Below are positions 15,048 to 23,711 of a stretch of 64,000 nt of DNA, in pieces. The first letter of the stretch is position 1, and every line of letters starts with the position of its first letter. Below the pieces are notes generated by a model that saw only the letters and a program-made list of their open reading frames with translations, was not told the DNA's origin and did no database searches. Origin of the DNA: Chloroflexi bacterium UBA6077 (GTDB lineage Bacteria > Chloroflexota > UBA6077); the NCBI GenBank assembly GCA_002436065.1, contig DIXP01000098.1, positions 1-64,000 on the forward strand. The letters run 5' to 3'. The position numbers and the translations under genes are program-made.

Positions 15048-16353
15048 CTCCACGCGGCCAGAAGAAGGGAACCGCGCCGCGCCTCACCGCCTCGTAGGCG
15101 TACAGGTACATCGCTGCCGACCAGGATTGCCCCTCGAAGCCCATTGGGCGGCCGCTCACTCCGTGGAACCATTCGTTGAACTCCCAGCGCTCCCGACGTC
15201 CCAGGCTGTTCAACTCCGCCAGCTTCGCCAACTGCTGCTCCGCCTCGGCTTGCCTTCCGGAACTGACCAACGCCGCCACGTAGAACCCCCCAATGAAGGG
15301 CCAGATGCCACCGTTATGATAGTGGTGAGGCTGGTTCAGGTTCCGCACCCAATAGTAGTGCCGCCAGTCAGGCTCTCCCGGTCGGATTATGGGATAGAGA
15401 GCCTGAATGGGATAGGGCTGGTCCAGGCCAACAGCGTAGGCATAATCCAGAATCCTATCGGCCTGTGCGGGGTTGGCCACCCCCAACAGGATGGCCAGCA
15501 AGTTCCCCAGGGTGTCAAACCGTTCCGCGTAGTCCCGGAAGGCCATGTACGGGAGGTAGTGAGGCCGTACCACCAGCTCGGTATCCGTGCGCTTCATGGG
15601 GTAGAGCCACTCCGTGCGGTTCTCCCTCACCCACTCCAGGTCTCGATCGATCTCCGGCCCTACCCACAGCAGCAAGTTCAGCTTGTGGCGGCACGATTGA
15701 GACTCTTGGAAGTAGGACTGAGCGGGCTCCCCTAAGGACTGCGCCAGATGGCCCATAGCCTGGTGAGCAGCGCACCACAGAACGTTGTCGTACAGGACGT
15801 TGTAGCGGTTGGCGAAGAGGTCCGCCCAGTCCATCGCCTCGTGAACCTCAAGCAGGCCGCACTCGTTCACGTCCTGGTACTGGAGCCACAGGTAGGCTCT
15901 CTGGATGCTCGGCCAGTAGCCTCGGAGAAAGTCGGTGTCCTGGTTTGCTGAGTGGTAGAGGTAGTGTCCCAGGATGTACCACAGACAGTTGTCCACGCAG
16001 CCGGCGTGGATGGTGTCGACGACGGGTCGCGCTCGCTCGCCTTCCCTGGCCATCGCGAAGGACCCGCCTGTGGCGATGAAGGACTCGTCGGGAACGTCCG
16101 GAAATCCTACCCCAAATGGGATGTTTCCCAGCCTGCTCTGGCTCGAGGCCAGCGTCTCCAGGGAACGCCGGTGGACGTCCCGCTCCCTCGGATCCTCCAG
16201 CAGCATCAGCCCCAGGGCGCACACCATGGCATCCCGGCCGTTGACCTGCTGGTAGGCCCGACGGGCGCTGAGCAGGCCTATGCCCCTTGAGTTCCCCAGC
16301 AGCACCTCTTCGGCTCGGAGTCGCGCCTCCTCAATCAACGAGCCACACTTCAT
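15043..16353 (-). CDS. (alpha/alpha)6-barrel glycoside hydrolase, GH63/GH100 or debranching-enzyme-like
   Basis: A 436-residue cytoplasmic protein with the repeated helix pairs of the (alpha/alpha)6 glycosidase clan. Recognisable segments are ARRAYQQVNGRDAMVCALGL near the N-terminus, RGYWPSIQRAYLWL, NGGIWPFIGGFYVAAL, FNEWFHG and GFEGQSWSAAMYL near the C-terminus, as in neutral invertases and amylo-alpha-1,6-glucosidases. The specific sugar cannot be assigned. ATG 16353 is chosen for a near-perfect AAGGAGGG site; the upstream extension is repeat sequence. The gene follows an alpha-mannosidase gene on the same strand and likely shares its pathway. Confidence 0.75.
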   Translation of the reverse strand: MKCGSLIEEARLRAEEVLLGNSRGIGLLSARRAYQQVNGRDAMVCALGLMLLEDPRERDVHRRSLETLASSQSRLGNIPFGVGFPDVPDESFIATGGSFAMAREGERARPVVDTIHAGCVDNCLWYILGHYLYHSANQDTDFLRGYWPSIQRAYLWLQYQDVNECGLLEVHEAMDWADLFANRYNVLYDNVLWCAAHQAMGHLAQSLGEPAQSYFQESQSCRHKLNLLLWVGPEIDRDLEWVRENRTEWLYPMKRTDTELVVRPHYLPYMAFRDYAERFDTLGNLLAILLGVANPAQADRILDYAYAVGLDQPYPIQALYPIIRPGEPDWRHYYWVRNLNQPHHYHNGGIWPFIGGFYVAALVSSGRQAEAEQQLAKLAELNSLGRRERWEFNEWFHGVSGRPMGFEGQSWSAAMYLYAYEAVRRGAVPFFWPRGA

Positions 16354-16445
16354 TGCGTTGCCCTCCTTTGCTTGTGCACCTCTGGCACGGTCCCGTTCCC
16401 TGGATGGCCAGACCAATCCGCTGAGCAACGGGTGGATCTGAGATT

Positions 16446-16479
16446 CCCTCTCCCTCAGGGAGAGGGACAGGGTGAGGGG
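16446..16479. repeat. CCCTCTCCC...GGGTGAGGGG repeat, copy A
   Basis: A 34-base unit beginning CCCTCTCCCTCAGGGAGAGG and ending CAGGGTGAGGGG, with an internal hairpin. About 30 of 34 positions match the copy at 37921-37954. It overlaps the 3' end of the alpha-mannosidase gene and encodes its last residues and stop. Confidence 0.8.
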
Positions 16480-19250
16480 CACGTAACGATCCTCAAGGTA
16501 ACGATCTCTCCGGCTCGGAGCGCCACCTTCTCGACCCCTCCTGATTCGACGCAGCCCTCATCGAGGCGGCAGCGGTGCGCTTCCAGGGCCATGCCTCTGA
16601 TTCGTGCGATCGTTGGAGAAGATCCCGGATTGAACAGTCTGAGGACCACTCCCTGCCCATCCTCCGCGCCCTTAAGGGCGCCGAAGACGAAGCCATCGCC
16701 CTCCAACGCCAGAATCTCTGGCAGTTCCTCTCCCGAAGGACCTGCCACGAAGCCCATTCTGTAGTCCTGGGACGCTCTTAGCAGTTCGGCCTCGGAGCCG
16801 TCACCCCGTAGGCTGATAGCGTATTCGAAGGTGTGGCTGCCAAGACACTGGGCATCCGGAGTGGGTATATGTGGCTCCTGCGCGCCCGGTCGGGTCGAGA
16901 GGTCCGAGCAACTCAACCAGCCGACGCAGCGCAGGAGGGTGAGGGCCAGATCCACGCCACCCCTATCGTTGGGTATCGCTTCGTACTCCGGCAGCCCCCG
17001 GCCAATCAGCAGCAGCTCTCCGGCAGCGACAGCGCCCGCGGTGTGGTGGGTTTTCGCTGGTGGCTCTCGCCAGCACCCGTTCCACACCGGTTCGGCCGGT
17101 CTTCGCAGGATCCCGAAGTGCCCCTCGGCTAAGACGTGCCGGCCGGAGCCCGGGGCTGGGAAGATCACCCTGAACCGATGATCCTGAGCCCGGTTTAGAG
17201 CCGTGGTGCTGAACTCGATCCTGTCCACCCCAGCAATCAACCGGACTCTGGTCCGGAGCGGGCACCCTGCGGTAGAGCGGGACCGGCCCTTTCGGTCCCG
17301 CCGCAGCTTCCTCGGTAGTCGGACGTCCAGTCTGATCTCAAGTTCGGCTACGACGGGGCCGCCGGCCACCAACCGAGTGCGTGCCCGGAGGGAGCGACTA
17401 TCCCAGGGAACATCGCCGTCGACCGGACAGTAGCTGTACTCGTCACCCCGGTCGGCCTCATCCTCGAACCAGTGGAGACCGACCAAGCGATGGCCGGTCT
17501 TTTGATCCATTACCTCGAGTGTTCCGTTCGGGGCGACCTCGATGTGGTAGTACTCGTTCTCGATACCGTGGGTACCAACGGCACGGGCCACCCTCTGCGA
17601 CAGGGAAGCTTGTCCCGCCATCAGCCGGACCGGCAGAGCGCCGAAGCCATCCACTTCGGCGGCCACCAGCGCGGTGCGCCGGTCGTGGGGTCCTGCTACC
17701 TGGACTGGGATGTTGCCCTTTGGTGTGGTTGCCAGCAGCCTGCGCGTGCGGGCCAGCGAGACCGGCAATTCCAGTTCGGACAGCCCGATGCGGCGCCATG
17801 GAAGGGGATTGACGAGACTCCAAGCCTCCATGTTGTCTTCCCGTGGGCGCATGGAGGGTGCCTGTTCGGCAAGAGCCGTCAGCGCCTCGCGCTGGACCAG
17901 TTGGGCGATCTGCTTTGCGCTCCTGAATCGCTGCTCCATGTCGCGGTGCACCTCATCCAGGGAGCAGCCGGGCAGCGAGTCGTGGGGTTGGTTCCGCAGC
18001 AGTTCCCGCCAGGCCAGTCTCAGTTCGTCAAGTGGATACTGGTAGGCGGCTTCAGCCCCCGGAAGAGACGTAGCCCTCCCAAACTCGAAGCCCACCGCTC
18101 TGTTGCAGGCTCCAGTTTCCTTAGTGGCACCAGGGACATCCTGCCCACTGCCGGGGTGACCCCGAGTGGCCAGAGCGATTGCAACACTCGCTCGTAGCCA
18201 GGCTAGGGCTGCCAGGGTCTCCGCGATGGCCAGGGAGCGCTCGGCGGCCTCATTGGCCTGCTTCAGGTAGATGCGGGTGGAGTTGACTCCCCTCACCACG
18301 CAGGCTTCTCGTCCCCCAACCAACTCCCCTTCCAGTCGCTGCAGGTCGGTGGGGAAGGGTCTCAACGCTTCGACGTAATCCTGGTAGGTGCCGATGTGGA
18401 AGGACGCCTCGGGGAAGCACAACTGACAGGCCCCCAGCATCTCCGGCAGGTCTCGCTGGATCGGCTGGTGATCCACGCCGTTCCCCAGCAGCAGATTTCT
18501 GGTCCCCGATCGGTCGAGGGCGGGCCTCCACCGTCTCACGAACTCAGCGATTCGGCGGGCCGCGGTGCCGGGCCATCGGCCGGGATCATCCAGAACCCAT
18601 CCTCCCTCCCTGGTCCAGCGACCCAGATCGCGAGCGCTCGCATACCCCTCCAGCAAACGGACTCCGAGGACGCGGCTGCCATCGGGGGCCTGCCACCAGA
18701 AGAGCGCCCCCAAGTCGTCGGCTTCATCGCCCAATCCTCGCCAAAAGACGAAGGAATCTATCCCGAAACCGCTGAGAATCTGGGGCATTTGAGCAATGTG
18801 ACCGAATGTGTCCGGCGCGTAGCCCACAGCCATGGGGGCCACCCCGAATCGGTCACAGAGTTGGCGGCCCATCAGCAGGTTGCGAACGAGCGATTCCTGG
18901 CCAGCCAGGAACTCATCGGGCAGTACGTAAGAGGGGCCGATCGCTATGCGGCCCGAGGCGATCGTGCGTCGCAGCCTCTCCTCCTGCTGCGGACGGAGAT
19001 CCAGGTAGTCTTCCAGGATCACTGTCTGGCCATCCAGAGTGAAAACGAGGGACGGATTCTCCTCCAGGGTCTCGAGCAGGTCGTCCATCACCCGGCCCAG
19101 CTGAATCCGGAATTGCTCGAATGGGAGGTACCACTCCCTATCCCAGTGGGTATGGGGGACCAACCAGACGTTGAGTCCGGATAGGTCTGCGCTGGAGGCG
19201 ATCTCTTGTAGAGCGCCGCTCTCCGCCGGTCGGTCAGCAGGTAGGACCAT
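16455..19250 (-). CDS. Alpha-mannosidase, GH38 (mannosylglycerate-hydrolase-like)
   Basis: A 931-residue GH38 enzyme that cleaves alpha-mannosides with retention. The zinc-site motif HTHWDREWYLPFEQFR is at about residues 33-48, and the nucleophile Asp is in GYAPDTFGH near residue 147. An all-helical middle region has RNQPHDSLPGCSLDEVHRDM (zinc/substrate site), and beta-sandwich domains follow from about residue 480. The HTHWDREWY form is shared with bacterial MngB, which acts on 2-O-mannosylglycerate. No signal peptide is seen. The last eight residues (CPSPCPSP) are read from a dispersed repeat. The start at 19250 lacks a good ribosome site and is uncertain. Confidence 0.87.
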   Translation of the reverse strand: MVLPADRPAESGALQEIASSADLSGLNVWLVPHTHWDREWYLPFEQFRIQLGRVMDDLLETLEENPSLVFTLDGQTVILEDYLDLRPQQEERLRRTIASGRIAIGPSYVLPDEFLAGQESLVRNLLMGRQLCDRFGVAPMAVGYAPDTFGHIAQMPQILSGFGIDSFVFWRGLGDEADDLGALFWWQAPDGSRVLGVRLLEGYASARDLGRWTREGGWVLDDPGRWPGTAARRIAEFVRRWRPALDRSGTRNLLLGNGVDHQPIQRDLPEMLGACQLCFPEASFHIGTYQDYVEALRPFPTDLQRLEGELVGGREACVVRGVNSTRIYLKQANEAAERSLAIAETLAALAWLRASVAIALATRGHPGSGQDVPGATKETGACNRAVGFEFGRATSLPGAEAAYQYPLDELRLAWRELLRNQPHDSLPGCSLDEVHRDMEQRFRSAKQIAQLVQREALTALAEQAPSMRPREDNMEAWSLVNPLPWRRIGLSELELPVSLARTRRLLATTPKGNIPVQVAGPHDRRTALVAAEVDGFGALPVRLMAGQASLSQRVARAVGTHGIENEYYHIEVAPNGTLEVMDQKTGHRLVGLHWFEDEADRGDEYSYCPVDGDVPWDSRSLRARTRLVAGGPVVAELEIRLDVRLPRKLRRDRKGRSRSTAGCPLRTRVRLIAGVDRIEFSTTALNRAQDHRFRVIFPAPGSGRHVLAEGHFGILRRPAEPVWNGCWREPPAKTHHTAGAVAAGELLLIGRGLPEYEAIPNDRGGVDLALTLLRCVGWLSCSDLSTRPGAQEPHIPTPDAQCLGSHTFEYAISLRGDGSEAELLRASQDYRMGFVAGPSGEELPEILALEGDGFVFGALKGAEDGQGVVLRLFNPGSSPTIARIRGMALEAHRCRLDEGCVESGGVEKVALRAGEIVTLRIVTCPSPCPSP

Positions 19251-19358
19251 GTGAGGTAGGTAGCAAGGCAGCTAAAGATAGGAAGTAAGCAGATAATAAC
19301 GCTACATATAGGAAAAGGCAAGAATGATCAAATGGCGAGCGGTGGGGTGATTCGCCAA

Positions 19359-19403
19359 GGGGCCTGGAGTGACGCCGCGCTTGCTTGCGTCACTCCAGGC
19401 CCC
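19359..19403. repeat. Intergenic hairpin, 16-bp perfect stem
   Basis: Sixteen bases GGGGCCTGGAGTGACG (19359-19374) pair perfectly with 19388-19403 across a 13-base loop, followed by TACAAC. It lies between the mannosidase start and the M16 stop. The GGGG/CCCCTAC edge links it to the GTAGGGG family. Confidence 0.75.
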
Positions 19404-19453
19404 TACAACACCCTGCCCATTCAAGGGAAGTTGGCATGCCGTCTGGCGGGAGA

Positions 19454-20719
19454 CTACATCTTCAGCAGGTTGGCGAAGCGTCCTTCGCTTCGATAGGGGC
19501 CCACGACGGCCAGGTTCAGTCTCTCAGTCGTGAAGAGGCTGCGCGCGACCCGACTGATGTCATCTCGGGTGATGGAATCGATGATAGTGACTGCCTCATC
19601 CACCGACATGATCCTGCCGCGCAGCAACTCCTGTGCACCAGTCCAGGAGGATACACGAGCGGTATCTTCCAGCCTCAGGAGCAGCCGTCCCTTCATTGAC
19701 TCCTTGCCGCGGGTAAGCTCCTCCTCAGGTACATCGTCGTGGAGCCGCGCTAACTCTGACAGGATGGCCTGTATCGTCGGGTTGACCTTCTTCGGGTCGA
19801 CTCCGGCGAAGACGACGTGGGAGCCTGTGTCGCGGAAGTGGTTCACGTAGGAGTGCACGTCGTAGGCTAGTCCCAGCCGCTCGCGAATCTGGAGGAAGAG
19901 TCTGGAACACATACCCTCCCCCAGAAGGGTGTTCAGGACGTCCTGGGCGTAGCGGTCGGGGTGATCCGACGCGAGGCCGTGCACCGCCAGGCAGAGGTTG
20001 GTCTGCTCCGTCCGCTTGGACTTCAGACCCACACGTGGGCCGGACGCTGCATCGACTGCTGGATACCATCTGACGGTGGGTGTGGGCGCCCAGTTGCCAA
20101 AGAAGCGGTCAGCCGCTCCCTCCACCTGTTCCGGTGTGACCAAGCCGGCCACTGCCACCACCGCGTTGCCCGGCCCGTAGTGCTGGGACACGAAGGCCAG
20201 AATGTCCTCGCGCGACATGGCTGTCACCGATTCTCTGGTGCCCGCGGTATCCCTGCCAAGCGCCTGATCGGGCCACATCAGCTCGTCGATCATCAGGGTT
20301 GCCAGGTCGGGAGGGCTGTCGTAGGTCATGCTCAGCTCCTCCATTATGACGGTCCTTTCCTTTTCTATGTCAGCAGGATCGAACCTGGAATGGAGGATGT
20401 TATCGGAGAGGACGTCCATGGCCAGGTCGAAGTGTTGGGCCGGGACCTTGCACCAGTAGACAGTCAACTCCTTGTCCGTGGCAGCATTCAGGATGCCCCC
20501 AACGCCCTCTATCGCTTCTGAGATTTCTTTTGGGGTCGGGCGCTGGCTGGTCCCCTTGAACAGCATGTGCTCCGCGAAGTGGGAGATGCCGGCCACCTCG
20601 TCTGGCTCGTACCGAGAGCCGGCGCCGACGAAGATTGAGATGCTGACGGACCTGGTATGCGGCATTGGGGTGGTGACTACTCGAAGGCCATGCTCAAGTA
20701 CGGACCGATGATGCTCCAA
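19454..20719 (-). CDS. M16 family zinc metallopeptidase (processing-peptidase-like)
   Basis: A 421-residue M16B peptidase with the inverted zinc motif HFAEH in GISHFAEHMLFKGT and the downstream glutamate region of the family (EKERTVIMEELSM). The C-terminal non-catalytic half has the SSWTGAQELLRG and R/Y-loop-type segments of the M16 C domain. No signal peptide is evident. Such proteins degrade peptides and are often next to pnp/dut genes, which is not the case here. The start is a TTG at 20719 with AAGAGGAG upstream. Confidence 0.9.
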   Translation of the reverse strand: MEHHRSVLEHGLRVVTTPMPHTRSVSISIFVGAGSRYEPDEVAGISHFAEHMLFKGTSQRPTPKEISEAIEGVGGILNAATDKELTVYWCKVPAQHFDLAMDVLSDNILHSRFDPADIEKERTVIMEELSMTYDSPPDLATLMIDELMWPDQALGRDTAGTRESVTAMSREDILAFVSQHYGPGNAVVAVAGLVTPEQVEGAADRFFGNWAPTPTVRWYPAVDAASGPRVGLKSKRTEQTNLCLAVHGLASDHPDRYAQDVLNTLLGEGMCSRLFLQIRERLGLAYDVHSYVNHFRDTGSHVVFAGVDPKKVNPTIQAILSELARLHDDVPEEELTRGKESMKGRLLLRLEDTARVSSWTGAQELLRGRIMSVDEAVTIIDSITRDDISRVARSLFTTERLNLAVVGPYRSEGRFANLLKM

Positions 20720-20992
20720 AGGATGCTCCTCTTACTTCTACTTGCCGCTAAACAAGCTTACAGGCACGCAAGAATCGTGTCAAACTGGAGGAAGGAGCGA
20801 CAAATCGGTACTATCCATGACGAATTGCTTGCGTGGTTCTTCTATTTCTGATATGGTGGCCCCGGCGCAAGTTTAGGCTAACGCGACCCGGCGGCCCTTA
20901 GTCCTGGTTCCTCGGCAAGGCAACCCGCGTGCGGATCTAGCAGAGACTAAACTGTGACCATACTTCTCTACAGGTGAAGGGGGTCAGAGAAC

Positions 20993-21286
20993 GTGAGCTT
21001 TGCAGACAAGACCCTGCGATGTCGTGATTGCGGGCAGGAGTTCGTGTTCACCGTCGGCGAGCAGGAGTTCTTCGCTGAGAAGGGGCTCGTGAACGAGCCG
21101 CAGCGATGCCCTCCCTGCCGTTCCGCCCGACGTCGCGAGCGCGCGGGGCGCGATACCCGTGAGATGCACACGGTTATCTGCGCACAGTGCGGTGGTGAGG
21201 CCACTGTGCCTTTCCTGCCGAGGAACGATCGGCCGGTGTACTGCAGCAGTTGTTTCGATCAGATCAGGGATTCCTCGAGGCAGTAG
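20993..21286 (+). CDS. CxxC-x17-CxxC zinc-ribbon protein
   Basis: A 97-residue protein with two zinc ribbons. The first has CRDCG and CPPCR around a QEFVFTVGEQEFFAEKGL segment, and the second has CAQCGGEATVPFLP followed by CSSC after the diagnostic spacing. This is a small family common in Chloroflexota and other bacteria, of unknown function. GTG 20993 follows AGGGGGT. A strong terminator is 33 bases downstream, so it is probably a single-gene unit. Confidence 0.85.
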   Translation: MSFADKTLRCRDCGQEFVFTVGEQEFFAEKGLVNEPQRCPPCRSARRRERAGRDTREMHTVICAQCGGEATVPFLPRNDRPVYCSSCFDQIRDSSRQ

Positions 21287-21319
21287 TTATCAACTGTTCC
21301 TCTTGCGAGCGTCCCTCCG

Positions 21320-21353
21320 GAAGGCCGCCTACTACGGGCGGCCTTCTCTTTTT
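21320..21353 (+). terminator. Intrinsic terminator after zinc-ribbon gene
   Basis: A ten-base-pair stem GAAGGCCGCC (21320-21329) pairs with GGCGGCCTTC (21337-21346), with a 7-base loop and then TCTTTTT. Confidence 0.9.
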
Positions 21354-21427
21354 GGCTCCTGCCCGATTGCATCTGTGAGCCCCGGCTGCTAACCTGCGAT
21401 TGCAGGCGAGCCCAAGGAGAATTCACC

Positions 21428-22309
21428 ATGATCCATATCGGCACGAGCGGCTGGTCGTACCCGACGAGCGAAGGGCGGTGGGAAGGGGTCTTCTATCCTA
21501 AGGGGAAGAAGATCGACCACCTCGAGTTCCTCTCGCGATTCTTCGACACGGTGGAGGTGAACAGCTCCTTCTACCGACCGGTCCTTCCTAACGTAGCTCG
21601 CAACTGGGTGGAGAAGACGCCCCCGGCTTTCCGCTTCACCGCCAAGCTGTACCAGAAGTTCACCCACCCCAAGATGTTCGAGGATGCCACCGGGAAGGCT
21701 GCGGAGGTCGTCGCCGAGGACGTGGAGCGGTTTCAAGAGGGACTTGAACCCATCGCGGAGTCCGGCAAGCTGGGATGCCTCCTGGCGCAGTTCCCTCCCA
21801 GCTTCAAGCACGACGAGGAGTCGCTTACCTACCTGGAGGACCTGCTCCGCCAGTTCGCTCGCTACCCCCTGGCCGTGGAGCTGCGCCACCGAAGCTGGAC
21901 CGACAACCCGGACAGCTTCCGCCTGCTGGAGTCCCATGGCGTTGCCTGGTGCATGATCGACGAGCCGAAGTTCCGCACCTCCATCGGCGACGTGCCCCTT
22001 ACCAGCAAGGTGGGCTACTTCCGCTTTCACGGCCGTAACGCCATGGAATGGTGGAAGGGCGACAGGGAGAGTCGATACAACTACCTGTATTCCCCCCAGG
22101 AGGTGTCCGCTCTCGCCGAGGATGTGAAGGAGGTCGCCGAGCACACCCAGGATGTCTACGCCTTCTACAACAACCACTTCGGTGCTAAGGCGGTTGTGAA
22201 CGCCCTGCAGATGAAGCTGCAGTTCGGCCAGAAGCCCTCCGAGCCGCTTCCCGAGCCGCTGCTGGAGCGGTATCCCGAGCTGAAGGAGGCACTCGAGAAG
22301 GGCCGTTGA
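21428..22309 (+). CDS. DUF72 family protein (YecE-like)
   Basis: A 293-residue DUF72 protein with a TIM-barrel-like fold. Family marks are the N-terminal IGTSGWSYPTSEGRWEGVFY, FDTVEVNSSFYRPV, the RFTAKLYQKFTH segment, VELRHRSW, and the C-terminal VYAFYNNHFGAKAVVNA. The biochemical role of the family is unknown. ATG 21428 follows AAGGAG. It overlaps the next MFS gene by 4 bases (TTGA), implying co-translation. Confidence 0.9.
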   Translation: MIHIGTSGWSYPTSEGRWEGVFYPKGKKIDHLEFLSRFFDTVEVNSSFYRPVLPNVARNWVEKTPPAFRFTAKLYQKFTHPKMFEDATGKAAEVVAEDVERFQEGLEPIAESGKLGCLLAQFPPSFKHDEESLTYLEDLLRQFARYPLAVELRHRSWTDNPDSFRLLESHGVAWCMIDEPKFRTSIGDVPLTSKVGYFRFHGRNAMEWWKGDRESRYNYLYSPQEVSALAEDVKEVAEHTQDVYAFYNNHFGAKAVVNALQMKLQFGQKPSEPLPEPLLERYPELKEALEKGR

Positions 22310-23598
22310 GTCAATCCACTGCAACAGGTGACCTACCCTCGCTGCGGCTAAGGCTGCTGCGGCTCGCGATCACCTCGGTCGTGTTCTTCGCCTTCCCGCT
22401 TACCTTCTTCCACCGCATGGGTATGGCCGTCATAGCGGGTGACCTGGAGGGCGCCTTCACTCTCTCGGCGAGTGCGCTCGGTCTCCTGGGCGCGGCCTAC
22501 TTCTACCCCTACGCGCTCATGCAGATCCCCGTAGGTGTGATGGTCGACACCATCGGGGCGCGTAGGGTGCTGACGGTCGGATTCGGGGTGGCCAGCGTGG
22601 GGGCGCTGCTCTTCGCCCTAGCCTTCAGCTTCGAGCAGGCTCTTGCGGGGCGGCTGCTGATCGGGTTGGGATCGGCTGCCGTTTTCCTCACGGCCCAGAG
22701 GATCTTCATCAACTGGTATCCACCCCGGCAGTTTGCCCTGATGGGTGGCCTGCTGAACACGGCCGGCAACTTCGGCGGCCTGATGGCCGCGATGCCGCTG
22801 GCGATGGCGGCCACCGCGTTTGGATGGCGGGAGGTCTTCCTGGGGGTCGCCGCGAGCATGATCGCCGTCACCCTGTTCGGCCTGCTGGTCTTGCGTGACC
22901 GCCCGCCAGAAGGGTGGCAGCGCAAGGGCAGGCATCAAACCGCTCCGCAGCCCTCTCTGCGGGAGACCCTGGCTCTGGTAGTCAAGGCGCGGCAAGCCTG
23001 GCTGATCGCGGCGGGCCTGCTCCCGATCTTTGGGACACGCTTCGCCATCAACGGACTGTGGGGCGGGCCCTTCCTTACCGATGTGTACGGGTTGGATCCT
23101 GCCCAGGTCGGCGCGATCCTGATGTCCATGACTCTGGCTGCTGCCCTGGGAGGACCCGTTGTAGGCTATCTCTCGGATCGGGTCGTGCGCTCTCGCAAGC
23201 GTTTGGTCGTGGCTGGATCGCTCGGCTTTACTCTTTGTCTGGTCCCCATGGTGGTGGCAACGGACGCAATACCTCTGCCTGGACTGTACCTGCTGATGAT
23301 TGCCCTCGGTCTTCTCTTCAGCATCTGGCTACCCGCCTTCGCACAAACCAAGGACCTGTACCCTGCTGCGCTGGCGACCACGGTGCTGTCCGTGGTCAAC
23401 TTCGCCGCCACCCTCGGAGGGGCCCTCTATCAGCAGCTTCTGGGGGTGATCATCGGTCTCTTCGAGAAGACCGCCTCGGGCTACCCGCCCGACGCCTACA
23501 GGGCCGCCTTCGGCTTCTGCCTCGCCACGACCGCTATCTCTACGGCGCTGATGGCCCTGTCCAGGGAAAAGCCGGGCGATTCCCGAGGCTTAAGTTAA
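22306..23598 (+). CDS. MFS transporter
   Basis: A 430-residue MFS permease with twelve hydrophobic segments. The first helix is followed by FHRMGMAVIAGDLEGAF, the signature loop is VGVMVDTIGARRVLTVG, and the second-half loop is GYLSDRVVRSRKRLVVAG. It resembles nitrate/sugar-phosphate/hexuronate-type permeases, but the substrate is not assignable. It starts at TTG 22306 overlapping the DUF72 stop. Confidence 0.85.
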   Translation: MSQSTATGDLPSLRLRLLRLAITSVVFFAFPLTFFHRMGMAVIAGDLEGAFTLSASALGLLGAAYFYPYALMQIPVGVMVDTIGARRVLTVGFGVASVGALLFALAFSFEQALAGRLLIGLGSAAVFLTAQRIFINWYPPRQFALMGGLLNTAGNFGGLMAAMPLAMAATAFGWREVFLGVAASMIAVTLFGLLVLRDRPPEGWQRKGRHQTAPQPSLRETLALVVKARQAWLIAAGLLPIFGTRFAINGLWGGPFLTDVYGLDPAQVGAILMSMTLAAALGGPVVGYLSDRVVRSRKRLVVAGSLGFTLCLVPMVVATDAIPLPGLYLLMIALGLLFSIWLPAFAQTKDLYPAALATTVLSVVNFAATLGGALYQQLLGVIIGLFEKTASGYPPDAYRAAFGFCLATTAISTALMALSREKPGDSRGLS

Positions 23599-23668
23599 TT
23601 CCTCGCTTACATCATCTTTCATCTGCTGCCCCTGGCGTCTCTGCTATCGAAATCGGCGGTAGGTCGGG

Positions 23669-23674
23669 TATAAT
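23669..23674 (+). promoter_or_regulatory. Probable -10 box of dnaX
   Basis: TATAAT at 23669-23674, about 38 bases before the dnaX ATG. No clear -35 box or TG extension is present. The leader contains short GCTGAA/GCTGAT repeats. Confidence 0.45.
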
Positions 23675-23711
23675 CAGCCTGAATGCTGAACGCTGAAGGC
23701 TGATAGCTATC

